Numbered from the stretch's first letter, positions 1-9,321 are shown. The stretch: 64,000 nucleotides of DNA from Candidatus Aalborgicola defluviihabitans (GCA_016705575.1 JADIXX010000003.1:496001-560000); one strand, 5' to 3'. Notes: a model not told the origin generated them from the letters alone. Program-made: numbers and translations.

Positions 1-1104
1 ACCTGGTTGACAGGTTTTGGCTGGGGTGCCATCGCATATGCCCATGCTGACGGCCCTTTGGCACTCTGGATTCCTTGGGTGGGTGCCTATGGCGTTGGCG
101 CGCTGGCCGCCTGGCTGTCGGCGGCGGTGCTGGAAGTGATGAGCAGTGGCTGGGGTTTGCGGGCTGCCCTGGCTACTGTACTGGCACTGGGATGGTTGGT
201 GCCTGGACTGTTGCCCACCTGGTCTACGTCCACCGGGTCGTTGAGCATTACCTTGTTGCAGGGCAATATCCCCCAGGATGAAAAATTTCAGAGTGGCAGT
301 GGCGTACCCCTGGCCTTAGCCTGGTATGGCGATCAACTCAACCGCAGCGCTACCGACTTGGTGGTAGCACCAGAGACAGCAATCCCACTGCTGCCGCAGG
401 ATCTGCCTGAGGGATATTGGGAGGCCCTCATGACCCGGTTTTCTACACCCGGTCAAGCAGCGTTAATAGGCGTGCCCCTGGGCAGCATGGCACAGGGTTA
501 CACCAACTCGGTGGTCGGTCTTGCACCTGGGTTGCAACAGGTTTGGCGGTACGACAAACACCACCTGGTGCCATTTGGTGAATTCATCCCACCGATGTTC
601 ATGTGGTTCACCCGGATGATGAACATACCCCTGGGTGACTTCAACCGCGGTGCCGTGGGGCAAGCGCCCTTTGACTGGAAGGGGCAGCGCCTCGCGGCCA
701 ACATCTGCTACGAAGACTTGTTTGGTGAAGAGCTTGGCGTGCGTTTCGAAGACCCGGCCCGCGCGCCCACTGTGTTAGTGAACGTCAGCAACATTGGCTG
801 GTTTGGCGATACCGTGGCAACGGACCAGCATTTGCAGATCAGCCGTATGCGCGCCCTGGAGTTCGAGCGCCCCATGGTGCGCGCCACCAACACCGGTGCC
901 ACCGCCATCATTGACCACGCTGGTCGCGTGGCCCAGAGCCTGCCACGCACTACCCGTGGCGTGTTGGTGGGCACGGTTGAAGGCCGCACCGGCACCACGC
1001 CCTTTGCCTGGTGGGTTGCTCGGTTCGGGTTGTGGCCGCTCTGGCTGCTGGTGATCGCTATTGTTTTTGTAGCTACCCGGGTCCGTTCGACGAGGGCAGA
1101 CTAA
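1..1104 (+). CDS. lnt: Apolipoprotein N-acyltransferase, C-terminal part (5' end outside window)
   Basis: Inner-membrane enzyme that transfers the third acyl chain to the N-terminal Cys of lipoproteins. The frame is open from base 1, so the N-terminal membrane helices lie outside the window. The visible 367 codons hold the last periplasmic nitrilase-like domain with the expected triad: Glu in APETA (about codon 125), Lys in YDKHH (about 186) and Cys in NICYED (about 236). A final hydrophobic helix (WPLWLLVIAIVFVA) follows. The last 16 codons including the TAA stop coincide exactly with a copy of the dispersed 48-bp element (1057-1104), so the C-terminal tail is repeat-encoded. glyQ starts 26 bp downstream. 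Identification is strong from the catalytic motifs. Confidence 0.93.
   Translation, partial: TWLTGFGWGAIAYAHADGPLALWIPWVGAYGVGALAAWLSAAVLEVMSSGWGLRAALATVLALGWLVPGLLPTWSTSTGSLSITLLQGNIPQDEKFQSGSGVPLALAWYGDQLNRSATDLVVAPETAIPLLPQDLPEGYWEALMTRFSTPGQAALIGVPLGSMAQGYTNSVVGLAPGLQQVWRYDKHHLVPFGEFIPPMFMWFTRMMNIPLGDFNRGAVGQAPFDWKGQRLAANICYEDLFGEELGVRFEDPARAPTVLVNVSNIGWFGDTVATDQHLQISRMRALEFERPMVRATNTGATAIIDHAGRVAQSLPRTTRGVLVGTVEGRTGTTPFAWWVARFGLWPLWLLVIAIVFVATRVRSTRAD
1057..1104 (+). repeat. 48-bp palindromic element, copy 1 (codes the lnt C-terminus)
   Basis: Begins GCTATTG, has the second arm GTAGC at positions 13-17 and the conserved TCGACGAGGGC at 31-41. It encodes A-I-V-F-V-A-T-R-V-R-S-T-R-A-D and the stop, in the same phase (T-R-A) as the two dnaE2 copies. 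Confidence 0.75.
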
Positions 1105-1130
1105 GGGTTTCGCGCCTGTAAAATCGGGCC

Positions 1131-2039
1131 ATGCTCACATTTCAACAAATTATCCTGAAATTGCAGGCCTACTGGGCCGACCAAGGCTGCGCGCTGCTGC
1201 AACCCTACGACATGGAAGTAGGCGCCGGCACCTCGCACACCGCCACTTTTTTGCGCGCACTGGGCCCCGAGCCGTGGAAGGCCGCCTACGTGCAACCCAG
1301 CCGCCGACCCAAGGATGGCCGATACGGCGAGAACCCCAACCGCTTGCAACACTACTACCAGTACCAGGTGGTCCTGAAGCCCGCGCCCAGCAACATTTTG
1401 GAGCTGTATTTGGGCAGCCTCGAAGCCCTGGGTTTTGATTTAAAGAAGAATGACATCCGCTTTGTCGAAGACGATTGGGAAAACCCCACACTGGGTGCTT
1501 GGGGCCTGGGCTGGGAAGTCTGGCTCAACGGCATGGAGGTGACGCAGTTCACCTACTTCCAGCAGGTCGGAGGCATCGATTGCAGGCCCATCACCGGCGA
1601 AATTACCTATGGTCTTGAACGTCTGGCCATGTACCTGCAGGGCGTGGACAACGTCTACAACCTGACTTGGACCGATGGACTGAGCTACGGAGATGTCTAC
1701 AAGCAAAACGAAGTCGAACAATCCACATATAACTTTGAGCACAGCGACGCCGACTTTCTGTTCACCGCCTTTGCCGCGCACGAAAAACAGGCCAAGCATT
1801 TAATAGAACAGCAACTGGCGCTGCCGGCCTATGAGCAGGTGCTCAAGGCCGCGCACAGCTTCAACCTGTTGGATGCAAGGGGCGCCATTAGCGTGACCGA
1901 GCGTGCGGCGTACATTGGCCGCATCCGCAACATCTCGCGTGCGGTGGCGCAAAGCTACTTTGAAAGCCGTGAACGCCTGGGCTTTCCGCTGGCCCCGCGT
2001 GAATGGGTAGAACAAATGACACCGAAGAAGGCTGCATGA
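1131..2039 (+). CDS. glyQ: Glycyl-tRNA synthetase alpha subunit
   Basis: Catalytic alpha subunit of the bacterial alpha2beta2 glycyl-tRNA synthetase, which charges tRNA-Gly in the cytoplasm. The 302-aa length is normal for the family. The N-terminus (LTFQQIILKLQAYWADQGC) and the class II core motifs (MEVGAGT..., AAYVQPSRRPKDGRYGENPNR, GLERLAMYLQ) are clearly present. The start is ATG 27 bp after the lnt stop. The 3' end overlaps or abuts the glyS start, consistent with translational coupling of subunits needed in equal amounts. No anomaly seen. Confidence 0.98.
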   Translation: MLTFQQIILKLQAYWADQGCALLQPYDMEVGAGTSHTATFLRALGPEPWKAAYVQPSRRPKDGRYGENPNRLQHYYQYQVVLKPAPSNILELYLGSLEALGFDLKKNDIRFVEDDWENPTLGAWGLGWEVWLNGMEVTQFTYFQQVGGIDCRPITGEITYGLERLAMYLQGVDNVYNLTWTDGLSYGDVYKQNEVEQSTYNFEHSDADFLFTAFAAHEKQAKHLIEQQLALPAYEQVLKAAHSFNLLDARGAISVTERAAYIGRIRNISRAVAQSYFESRERLGFPLAPREWVEQMTPKKAA

Positions 2040-4243
2040 TGACGACCCAAAACCTTCTCGTAGAACTCTTCGTTGAAGAACTGCCACCCAAGGTGCTCAA
2101 GAAACTTGGCGACGCCTTTGCTACCCAATTGGCGGATCAGCTGCGCGCCCTCGGCCTGATCAATGGCGATTCCGTCACCACTGCCTACGCATCACCACGC
2201 CGCTTGGCCGCGCACGTAAGCCACGTCTGGCTCAAGGCTGCCGACAAAGCCGTGCAGCAAAAGCTCATGCCGGTGTCTGTGGGTCTGGATGCCAGTGGCA
2301 ATGCCACGCCGGCCTTGCTAAAAAAGCTACAGGCCTTGGGTGCAGACACCAGCAACCCTGCTGCCACAGTGTCCGCACTCAAACGCGCGCTCGACGGCAA
2401 GGCCGAGGCCCTGTTTTACGACAGCCTGGTTACCGGCGCCACGCTGGACACCGGCCTACAAAAAGCGCTGGAGGAGGCGATTCGTCTGCTGCCAATCCCC
2501 AAGGTCATGGGCTATCAGCTGGAGCGCGACTGTGCCTTGCCGGGCTGGACCAGCGTGAACTTTGTGCGGCCAGCACATGGCTTGGTGGCATTGCACGGCA
2601 GCACCGTGGTGCCCGTTAAAGTACTGGGCCTCACCGCTGGCAACAGCACCCAGGGTCACCGCTTTGAGGCGGCGGTGTCGCCCGTAGTGATTGAGGCTGC
2701 CGACAGCTATTCAGCGACAATGGCCCGCGACGGTGCTGTTATCGCGTCGTTTGCCGAGCGAAAGGCCGAGATTGCCCGCCAGCTCGCGGCGGCGGCAGCC
2801 AAGTTGGGCAACGGCGTGCACCCCATTGAAGACGATGCATTGCTCGACGAAGTAACCGCCCTGGTGGAGCGCCCCAACGTGCTGGTCTGCCAATTTGAGC
2901 CAGAGTTTCTGGATGTGCCGCAAGAGTGCCTGATTCTCACCATGAAGGCCAACCAGAAATACTTCCCGCTGCTCGATGCAGCCGGCAAACTCACGCACCA
3001 ATTCCTGGTGGTCAGCAACATCAGCCCAGCGGACGCCAGCGCGGTGGTTGGCGGTAACGAACGCGTGGTGCGTCCGCGCCTGGCCGATGCCAAGTTCTTC
3101 TTTGACCAGGACCGCAAAAAGACGCTGGCCTCGCGTGTGGATGGTCTGGCCAAAGTGGTTTACCACAACAAGCTGGGCACGCAAGGCGAGCGTGCGCAGC
3201 GCGTGGCCTTTATTGCCGCTGCCATCGTTCGACAAATCCGTGAAGCCATAGTGCCCTATACCGCGCTCGCCAAAGATGAAATGGACGTGCTGTCCAGCAA
3301 GGTGCAGCAGGCCGCTTTGCTTGCCAAGACCGATTTGCTGACCGACATGGTGGGTGAGTTTCCCGAACTGCAAGGCATCATGGGTGGCTACTACGCCCGC
3401 CATGATGGCCTGCGCGACGGCGTGGCCATTGCCATCGAAGACCACTACAAGCCCCGCTTTGCCGGTGACGCCCTGCCGCGCAACCACACCGGCAGCGTGG
3501 TGGCCCTGGCCGACAAGCTGGAGACCTTGGTGGGCATGTTTGGCATTGGCAACTTGCCCACCGGCGACAAAGACCCCTTTGCTCTGCGCCGTCATGCACT
3601 GGGCGTGATCCGTATCCTGATGGAGAGTGACTTTTCGCTCAACCTGGACACGCTTCTGGCCAACGCCACCAAGGCGTTTGCCGAGTTGATCGAACTCTGG
3701 CCCGAGAAAGAACAAGCTGACTTTGCCGCCAACCAGGCCAAGCTGGTCGACTTTATTTATGACCGCATGGCTGGTTCCCTGCGCGAGCAGGGCTATAGCG
3801 CGCAAGAGGTGGACGCGGTGCTGGCCCTGCGCCCGCAGCGGCTGGGCGATGTACCCCATCGGATGGCAGCTGTGCGTGCATTTGCGGCGCTGCCTGAGGC
3901 GCCCGCGCTGGCAGCGGCCAACAAGCGCATCAGCAACATCCTGAAAAAGGCACCCGAGGTGGACGCCCATGTCAGCGAAATTCTGCTGCAAGAACCGGCT
4001 GAAAAGGCCCTGTATGCCGCCATGCAGGCGGTAGCACCCAAGGCGCAGGCACAACTGGCGGCTGGTGACTACACCGCATCCCTGCAAACCCTGGCGGTGC
4101 TGCGTGAGCCGGTGGATGCGTTCTTTGATGGCGTTATGGTCAATGCCGAGCAACTCGACCTGCGCTTGAACCGCCAAGGCCTTTTGAAGTCTCTGCACGA
4201 TGCCATGAACCGTGTGGCTGATCTTTCGCGCTTGGCGGCCTGA
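2039..4243 (+). CDS. glyS: Glycyl-tRNA synthetase beta subunit
   Basis: Beta subunit of the tetrameric glycyl-tRNA synthetase, needed for tRNA binding. It is about 734 aa, the usual size, and starts with the family N-terminus (M)TTQNLLVELFVEELPPK. An HD-type region and a C-terminal anticodon-binding segment follow. Two adjacent ATG codons at 2036 and 2039 are possible; 2036 would give an ATGA overlap with the glyQ stop. I prefer 2039 because homologues begin M-T-T. AAGAAGG just upstream is the likely ribosome binding site. It is co-transcribed with glyQ and probably with gmhB, 1 bp downstream. Confidence 0.97.
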   Translation: MTTQNLLVELFVEELPPKVLKKLGDAFATQLADQLRALGLINGDSVTTAYASPRRLAAHVSHVWLKAADKAVQQKLMPVSVGLDASGNATPALLKKLQALGADTSNPAATVSALKRALDGKAEALFYDSLVTGATLDTGLQKALEEAIRLLPIPKVMGYQLERDCALPGWTSVNFVRPAHGLVALHGSTVVPVKVLGLTAGNSTQGHRFEAAVSPVVIEAADSYSATMARDGAVIASFAERKAEIARQLAAAAAKLGNGVHPIEDDALLDEVTALVERPNVLVCQFEPEFLDVPQECLILTMKANQKYFPLLDAAGKLTHQFLVVSNISPADASAVVGGNERVVRPRLADAKFFFDQDRKKTLASRVDGLAKVVYHNKLGTQGERAQRVAFIAAAIVRQIREAIVPYTALAKDEMDVLSSKVQQAALLAKTDLLTDMVGEFPELQGIMGGYYARHDGLRDGVAIAIEDHYKPRFAGDALPRNHTGSVVALADKLETLVGMFGIGNLPTGDKDPFALRRHALGVIRILMESDFSLNLDTLLANATKAFAELIELWPEKEQADFAANQAKLVDFIYDRMAGSLREQGYSAQEVDAVLALRPQRLGDVPHRMAAVRAFAALPEAPALAAANKRISNILKKAPEVDAHVSEILLQEPAEKALYAAMQAVAPKAQAQLAAGDYTASLQTLAVLREPVDAFFDGVMVNAEQLDLRLNRQGLLKSLHDAMNRVADLSRLAA

Positions 4244-4244
4244 C

Positions 4245-4820
4245 ATGCGCCTCGTCATACTCGACCGCGACGGCACCATCAACGAAGACAGTGCCGAATT
4301 CGTCAAATCTCCCTCTGAGTGGCAGCCGCTGCCCGGCGCGCTGGAAGCCATTGCGCGCCTGAACCATGCCGGCTGGCATGTGGTGGTGGCCACCAATCAA
4401 TCGGGTCTGGGGCGCGGTTTGTTTGATGTGGCGTCACTCAATGCCATGCACGCCAAAATGCACAGCATGCTGGCGGCGGTGGGTGGACGCATTGACGGTA
4501 TTTTTTATTGCCCCCATGGGCCAGACGAAGGCTGCCACTGCCGCAAGCCTGAGCCGGGGCTATACGAGCAAATTGCCGAGCGCTATGGCCTTGAGCTGGA
4601 TGATGTACCTGCGGTGGGTGATTCTCAGCGCGATCTGGTGGCCGCCGTCAACGCAGGTTGCCAGCCGCATCTGGTGCTCACCGGCAAGGCCGCAGCCTAT
4701 CGGGACCAGCCCCTGCCTGACAGCTACCCACAGCAAACCGTGGTGCACGCAGACCTGGCCGCCTTTGCCGACTACCTGATCAGCCATGACATGCGCCCGT
4801 CGCAGGCGGCGGATCTTTAA
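4245..4820 (+). CDS. gmhB: D-glycero-beta-D-manno-heptose 1,7-bisphosphate 7-phosphatase
   Basis: HAD-superfamily phosphatase of the ADP-heptose pathway for lipopolysaccharide inner core. The 191-aa protein opens with the nucleophile motif DRDGTIN (residues 7-13), followed by ATNQSG. The family's zinc site is seen as CPH...GCHC, and the acidic motif VGDSQRD follows. The start is ATG 1 bp after the glyS stop; an upstream in-frame start would lie inside glyS. It sits in a tight run glyS-gmhB-plsC, where both downstream genes serve envelope synthesis. HisB-type histidinol phosphatases are related, but the Cys zinc loop supports GmhB. Confidence 0.93.
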   Translation: MRLVILDRDGTINEDSAEFVKSPSEWQPLPGALEAIARLNHAGWHVVVATNQSGLGRGLFDVASLNAMHAKMHSMLAAVGGRIDGIFYCPHGPDEGCHCRKPEPGLYEQIAERYGLELDDVPAVGDSQRDLVAAVNAGCQPHLVLTGKAAAYRDQPLPDSYPQQTVVHADLAAFADYLISHDMRPSQAADL

Positions 4821-5561
4821 ATGGCCTTCATTCGCTCGGTTCTGCACATGGCATGGATGGCACTCACGGTGGTGCCCTACACCCTGGCTATTGTGCTGGG
4901 TGCACTCTTTGGCATGGGGCGCGCCCAGCGTTACCGCATTGCCAGTGCTTGGCTGAGCCTGAGCAGCCGGGCCAGTGCACGCGCCATTCTGGGAATCGAG
5001 ACGCGTATCACCGGAATGGAAAATTTGCCGGTGGGCGAAACCACACCAGCGGTGCTGCTGGTCAAGCACCAGTCCACGTTTGAGACTTTTTTAATGCCGG
5101 CCATCATGCCGCACCCCTTGGCCTATGTGTTCAAGAAAGAACTGCTCTACGTGCCGTTCTTTGGCTGGTCGATTGGTCTCCTGGACATGATCCATATCGA
5201 CCGCAGCTTGCGCACCCAGGCCTTCAAGCGGGTTGTGGCCCAGGGCCGCGAGCGTTTGGCACAAGGCATCTGGATCATCATGTTCCCCGAAGGCACGCGC
5301 ATTGCCCGTGGCCAAAAGGGTGTGTATGAGACCAGCGGTACCCGTCTGGCGGTGCAGACTGGCGCTCCGGTAATACCGATTGCGGTCACCTCAGCCAAAT
5401 GCTGGCCGCGCAAGGCTTTCGTCAAGATGCCGGGTATTGTCGACGTATCCATTGGCAAGCCCATTCCCAGCGTGGGTCGCCACCACAAGGAGTTGATGCA
5501 GGAAGTGGAAAACTGGATCGAGGCCGAAATGCGCCGGCTGGACCCCGAGGCTTATCGCTAG
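4821..5561 (+). CDS. plsC: 1-acyl-sn-glycerol-3-phosphate acyltransferase
   Basis: Membrane-associated acyltransferase making phosphatidic acid from lysophosphatidic acid. The 246-aa protein has an N-terminal hydrophobic helix (about residues 10-35), motif I as KHQSTFET (His-x4-Glu rather than the textbook His-x4-Asp) and motif III as FPEGTR. Start ATG directly abuts the gmhB TAA, so translation is probably coupled. The Glu variant of motif I is, as I recall, common in betaproteobacterial PlsC proteins and need not mean loss of activity. Confidence 0.92.
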   Translation: MAFIRSVLHMAWMALTVVPYTLAIVLGALFGMGRAQRYRIASAWLSLSSRASARAILGIETRITGMENLPVGETTPAVLLVKHQSTFETFLMPAIMPHPLAYVFKKELLYVPFFGWSIGLLDMIHIDRSLRTQAFKRVVAQGRERLAQGIWIIMFPEGTRIARGQKGVYETSGTRLAVQTGAPVIPIAVTSAKCWPRKAFVKMPGIVDVSIGKPIPSVGRHHKELMQEVENWIEAEMRRLDPEAYR

Positions 5562-5588
5562 CCATTCACGGCTTACGTTGTGTCTACA

Positions 5589-6488
5589 ATGCACCGTTTT
5601 CTTCAATACACGTTGGACCTGTTTGAGCCTCTAGCCCTCGCGGATAGTACACAACACGCTCCTGAAATTGTAGCATTCATCGCGCCTGGCGTTCCGCATG
5701 GCGAGGCCCAGGTGCTGAACCGGGTCATTGTTCCTGCCGTTTTTACCCATCCCCGCGCCAACCGTGAGCTGCGCCTAGGCGATGCGCAGGTGGCCTATTT
5801 GTTTCAGCGCGCCAAGCGGCGCACTATTGGTTTTGTGGTCGGCCCCGACGGTCTGGTGGTGCGCGCACCGCGCTGGACGCCGGTGTTTGAGGTGGAGTCT
5901 GCGCTGCGGGAGAAATCGCAGTGGATTACCCGCAAGCTAGGTGAGTCGCGTGAGCGCCAGGTGCGCCAGCACGAAGCCCGCATCACCTGGAGCGATGGCA
6001 CGGTGTTGCCGCTTTTTGGGGGAAGTATGCGCGTGCTGCTGGACCCGACCCATGGCTTTGGCGCGGTGGGGGCGCAACTTGACGGCCCGCCAGAATCCGA
6101 ACAAACCTTGCGCGTGGGCCTACCCAAATCCGCCACACCCGAGCAAATCCGCGATGCGGTGCAGGCCTGGCTGATGCGCCAGGCGCGCGCGCATTTCATC
6201 GATCGGTTGGACCATTTTTCGCCGCTCTTGCAAGTGCAGTGGAAGAAGCTCAGCCTGAGTTCGGCTGGCACTCGTTGGGGCAGCGCCCGCATCGATGGAT
6301 CGATTCGTCTGAACTGGCGGCTGATCCATTTCCGCCCCGCTGTGATCGACTACGTGGTGGCCCACGAACTCAGCCACCTACGGGTAATGGACCACAGCCC
6401 GCGCTTTTGGGATACCGTGCGTAGCGTGGTGCCCGACTATGCCGAATTGCGCGGCCAGCTCAAGGACGATTCAATTCCGAAGTGGTAG
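5589..6488 (+). CDS. YgjP-like (DUF45, M48-related) zinc metallopeptidase
   Basis: About 299 aa. The C-terminal half carries the zinc-binding motif VAHELSHLRVMDHSPRFW (HExxH plus a downstream His), typical of the YgjP/WLM-like family. The upstream segment RRTIGFVVGPDGLVVRAP is the usual family start of the conserved domain. The N-terminal ~50 residues are poorly conserved-looking and include a copy of the 48-bp element (5627-5674). Start choice is weak: ATG 5589 or GTG 5580, with no clear Shine-Dalgarno sequence. The 3' end originally overlapped a convergent MBL gene, as shown by the duplicated junction at 10.5 kb. Physiological substrate unknown. Confidence 0.87.
   Translation: MHRFLQYTLDLFEPLALADSTQHAPEIVAFIAPGVPHGEAQVLNRVIVPAVFTHPRANRELRLGDAQVAYLFQRAKRRTIGFVVGPDGLVVRAPRWTPVFEVESALREKSQWITRKLGESRERQVRQHEARITWSDGTVLPLFGGSMRVLLDPTHGFGAVGAQLDGPPESEQTLRVGLPKSATPEQIRDAVQAWLMRQARAHFIDRLDHFSPLLQVQWKKLSLSSAGTRWGSARIDGSIRLNWRLIHFRPAVIDYVVAHELSHLRVMDHSPRFWDTVRSVVPDYAELRGQLKDDSIPKW
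5627..5674 (-). repeat. 48-bp palindromic element, copy 2 (inside ygjP-like gene)
   Basis: Reverse-complement copy. The GAGGGCTAGAGGC block is intact and the hairpin arms are degraded (GCTAC/...). It is read as P-L-A-L-A-D-S-T... in the YgjP-like N-terminus, the same phase as the opposite-strand copy in chrA (9274). Confidence 0.65.
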
Positions 6489-6588
6489 GGGCCAGCCCAA
6501 ACCGGTATACCCCATCCGAGCTCAGGCGGCGCTACAGCTTGCCAGCAAACCACAGGGCATTCGGGTGTGCCACGGATTCACCCGTGGC
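6453..6588 (+). repeat. Direct repeat, left copy flanking the chromate island
   Basis: Covers the last codons of the YgjP-like gene and, beyond its stop, a vestige of the 3' end of the MBL gene. About 108 bp from 6481 align to 10547-10654 with 10 mismatches, nine of them transitions, so roughly 91% identity. A further ~35 bp upstream are recognisably related (codons for LKDDxIPK at both ends). The MBL-derived part here is non-functional. Confidence 0.85.
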
Positions 6589-6709
6589 AGAGGATGCGAT
6601 TACCGACCCTGAAGCTCTGCGCATCACCCCGGCACGCGGGCCGCCGCTGAATGGGTGGCGAAGGCTGCGCCGGGGTCGAGCTGTGCCCGCCGCCTGATGC
6701 AGATTTTAG

Positions 6710-6862
6710 GGGCGATGCTTGGGCGGAAGTGATGACGCCGCCAACTTGAAAGCCATTTGCTCCGTATGCAATGAAGGGGCGGCCAATGCCACCCTGCAAC
6801 GCCCGGACCTGAACAAGCTGCTGGCCCAAGTGCGCTGGGCGACCGTTCTGGATCAGCGCTGA
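6710..6862 (+). pseudogene. 3' remnant of an HNH-like/unknown accessory gene
   Basis: An open stretch of about 50 codons ends at a TGA at 6860 and has no credible start. The tail reads DDAANLKAICSVCNEG...LLAQVRWATVLDQR. A paired CxxC and this tail resemble, from memory, the C-terminus of short HNH-nuclease-like proteins common in Comamonadaceae; that link is inference. The end overlaps the cytochrome c stop tail to tail. The rest of 6489-6709 holds the left direct repeat and no gene that I recognise. Confidence 0.45.
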
Positions 6863-7749
6863 CCCGCGTTGCGCGGCGGCACCGTCTTCAGGAAGGTATA
6901 CAGCGCGTGGGCGTCGGTGTCGTTCAATTCGCGCAACGACTGAAACGGCATGACCTTGATGCCGCTGCCATCCGGGCGCTTGCCCGAGCGCAGCATGGCC
7001 ACAAAGGTATTGGCATCGCCGTAGCGCAGCATGGCGCTACCCGCGCCGGGTGTCAGGTTGGCGGCTGCGGGCCAATCTGGCGGGCCGCCGGGAATGGTTC
7101 CGCCCGACAGGCCCGGGCCATGGCAGCCGATGCACATATTGGCCACATAGGCGCCGTGCTGGGCGTTGACCGCAGCAGCCACGGGCTGGGCCGGTGGCAG
7201 ATGGTGGTCGATCTTCTCTGAAGCATCCCGAATCACCCCCAGACCGTACAGAGCCTTGACCGGCAGCGGCAATTCCACGACGGCCTCACCACCTGTGCGC
7301 GGTGCTATCGTACGCACGTAGCCCACGACGGCCGCCAGGTCGGCGTCGGTGAAGCGGTTGTAGTCTTCGCTGGGCATGATGAACACGGCGCGGCCGTTGG
7401 CCTTAACCCCGTGGCGAACAACGCGCTCCCAATCTTGCGCCGTGTAGTGCCCAACCGGCCCCCCGACCGTGATGTTGGGCGCGCGAATGCGCATGCCCTT
7501 GCCGTCGTTGATGAACTCACGCCCGCTGCCGTCGGGCCCATGGCATTCGGCACAGCCGCGCGAGCGGTACAGGTAGTGCCCGCGCTCCACACCCGTTGCG
7601 TCCGTCGCCCACGCAACGCCTTGCACGGCGACATCCACCGAGCGCTCGCGCTTGCGCTGGCCCAGCATGCTGGCGAACATCAGAATGGCGACCCCCAGCA
7701 CGACCAGCAGTCCTAAACCCAACCCCAGGCGTTTGACCCAACCATGCAT
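6853..7749 (-). CDS. Dihaem c-type cytochrome, membrane-anchored
   Basis: A 298-aa protein with an N-terminal signal anchor (WVKRLGLGLGLLVVLGVAILMF) and two haem-binding motifs: CAECH near residue 68 and CIGCH near residue 198. It therefore looks like a two-domain periplasmic electron carrier of the type associated with membrane dehydrogenases. I chose ATG 7749 because a GGGGGGATCC stretch precedes it and the anchor follows at once; upstream in-frame starts add an unlikely tail. It lies in the decayed chromate island, divergent from the ChrB relic. It is intact, unlike its neighbours. The partner oxidoreductase is not in the window. Confidence 0.85.
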   Translation of the reverse strand: MHGWVKRLGLGLGLLVVLGVAILMFASMLGQRKRERSVDVAVQGVAWATDATGVERGHYLYRSRGCAECHGPDGSGREFINDGKGMRIRAPNITVGGPVGHYTAQDWERVVRHGVKANGRAVFIMPSEDYNRFTDADLAAVVGYVRTIAPRTGGEAVVELPLPVKALYGLGVIRDASEKIDHHLPPAQPVAAAVNAQHGAYVANMCIGCHGPGLSGGTIPGGPPDWPAAANLTPGAGSAMLRYGDANTFVAMLRSGKRPDGSGIKVMPFQSLRELNDTDAHALYTFLKTVPPRNAGQR

Positions 7750-7941
7750 GACGGATCCCCCCAAAAGTGGAAGTTGATAGTAGTCAAGGACGCCTGGACT
7801 GTCGAGTACCCCACACATGGGGTCTTCCCGGGGGGCGTGTGCTACAGTGCGCCCTTCGGGGTGTCAGCTCCCCGGTGTCGGGCCGATCAGGCCCCAAGAT
7901 GGTGTCCCTTCCAATTGCTGGTAACGCAACAGGAGCAATCC

Positions 7942-8836
7942 GTGGACATCCAAAATCCGTCTGTTCTTTCCGTTGCCCCCCAAGGCCTTTAACGCCCGCT
8001 TTGGCAGTGCCGACACCCCGCTGGTGCTGGATGTTCGCCGCCAGCCTCGCTTTGACGAGAGCCCGCGACTGCTGGCCTGCGCCCAGCGCTGCGCGCTTGA
8101 GGAAGTGGCTGCTTTTGCCATATCCCACGCACCGCGAGCGGCTAATGTCTACTGCGTCTATGGCCACAACGTGAGTAAAGAAGCCGTTGTTACGCTGCGG
8201 GCTGCGGGTTGGGACGCACATAGGGTGGCAGGTGGACTGGAAGGCGGCCAGGATGGCGAGGACGATGTCCCGTAGATAGCCGATTGGCGCGCCAGGCCCG
8301 CACTGAGTTTTGCCAAGCGCACCGATTGGGGTGTGACCGGAGTGCAGCCCTTACGCTGGATCACGCGCGAGCGGCCCAAGATCGACCGCATTGCCTGCCC
8401 CTGGCTGATCCGCCGCTTCATCGATAACCGTGCCGAGTTTTTCTACGCGCCCGCCAGCCAGGTGCTGGCGCAAGCCAAAGAAAGCGGCGCAGTGGCTTAT
8501 GACATTCTTGGTGCGCCGGTGTCCCATGTGGGCGAGCTATGCAGCTTTGATGCCCTGCTGCTGGGCTTTGACCTGCTCGATGCCGCGCTGAACCTGCTGG
8601 CCACCATCGTGCGCAGAGCCGATACCAACCGGCTCGATCTGTCGCCGCAGTCCGCAGGGTTGCTGGCCTTCTCCCTGGGCTTGTCACGTCTGCACGCGCA
8701 AGACGACCACGCCATGCTGGACGCCGCCCTGCCGTTGTACGACGCACTCTGCGCCTGGTGCCGCGACCGCGTCGCCGCGCAGAACGAATCCCACAACTGG
8801 AAGCCCGAAACCATGGTGGTGGGAGCACCCGCGTGA
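7942..8836 (+). pseudogene. chrB: Rhodanese-ChrB fusion (chromate resistance), frameshifted
   Basis: Expected product: an N-terminal rhodanese domain followed by the ChrB C-terminal domain. A GTG start at 7942 has a good AGGAG. The frame then breaks at a run of C near 7975-7981 and resumes as the rhodanese part (7973-8275, VYCVYGHNVSKEA...). It stops at 8275, and a second shift leads into the ChrB domain (8333-8836: RPKIDRIACPWLIRRFIDNRAEFFY..., HVGELCSFDALL). The rhodanese catalytic Cys is visible (YCVYGH). The chrA start GTG overlaps the stop. Frame breaks in this gene and in chrA, against none in the surrounding core genes, indicate decay rather than sequencing error. A minimal ChrB domain could still be made. 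Confidence 0.8.
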
Positions 8837-9273
8837 GTACAACGTCGCCCACCGCAACGCGCAGGGTCTCCTTAACCGAGGCCCTGCGCTTCTGGCTGAA
8901 ACTGGGCTTTATCCGCTTCGGCGGCCCGGCCGGGCAAATTGCCATCATGCACCGCGAGCTGGTGGAAGAAAAACGCTGGATATCGGAATCCCGCTTCCTG
9001 CACGCGCCGAACTACTGCATGTTGCTGCCCGGCCCCGAGGCCCAGCAACTGGCCACCTACATTGGTTGGCTGATGCATCGCACCTGGGGCGGCGTCGTGG
9101 CCGGGGTGCTGTTTGTGCTGCCTTCGCTGATCATCCTGATCGCCTTGAGCTGGGTCTACGTGGCCTTTGGCAGCGTACCCTGGGTGGCGGCCGTGGTGTG
9201 GCATCAAGCCGGCAGTGGCCGCCATCGTGTTGCAGGCGGTGCACCGCATCGGCTCCAAGACCTTGAAGAAGCC

Positions 9274-9321
9274 CACGGTAGCCCTCGTACTTTGGGCGAT
9301 TGCAGCTATGAGTTTCATAGC
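9274..9321 (-). repeat. 48-bp palindromic element, copy 3 (inside chrA)
   Basis: Reverse-complement copy with a perfect hairpin (arms GCTATGAAA and TTTCATAGC type) and ACGAGGGCTA block. It is read as T-V-A-L-V-L-W-A-I-A-A-M-S-F-I-A within a ChrA membrane segment, in the same phase as the copy in the YgjP-like gene. Confidence 0.7.

Noticed and set aside
2711..4396. A long open frame antisense to glyS and gmhB (561 codons)
   Set aside because: Its His/Gln/Gly-rich composition and lack of any domain are typical of the antisense frame of GC-rich genes; glyS is unambiguous.
7975..7982. The C-run frame break in the rhodanese-ChrB gene as a programmed frameshift
   Set aside because: Four more breaks in the same operon favour decay; no stimulatory structure is evident.
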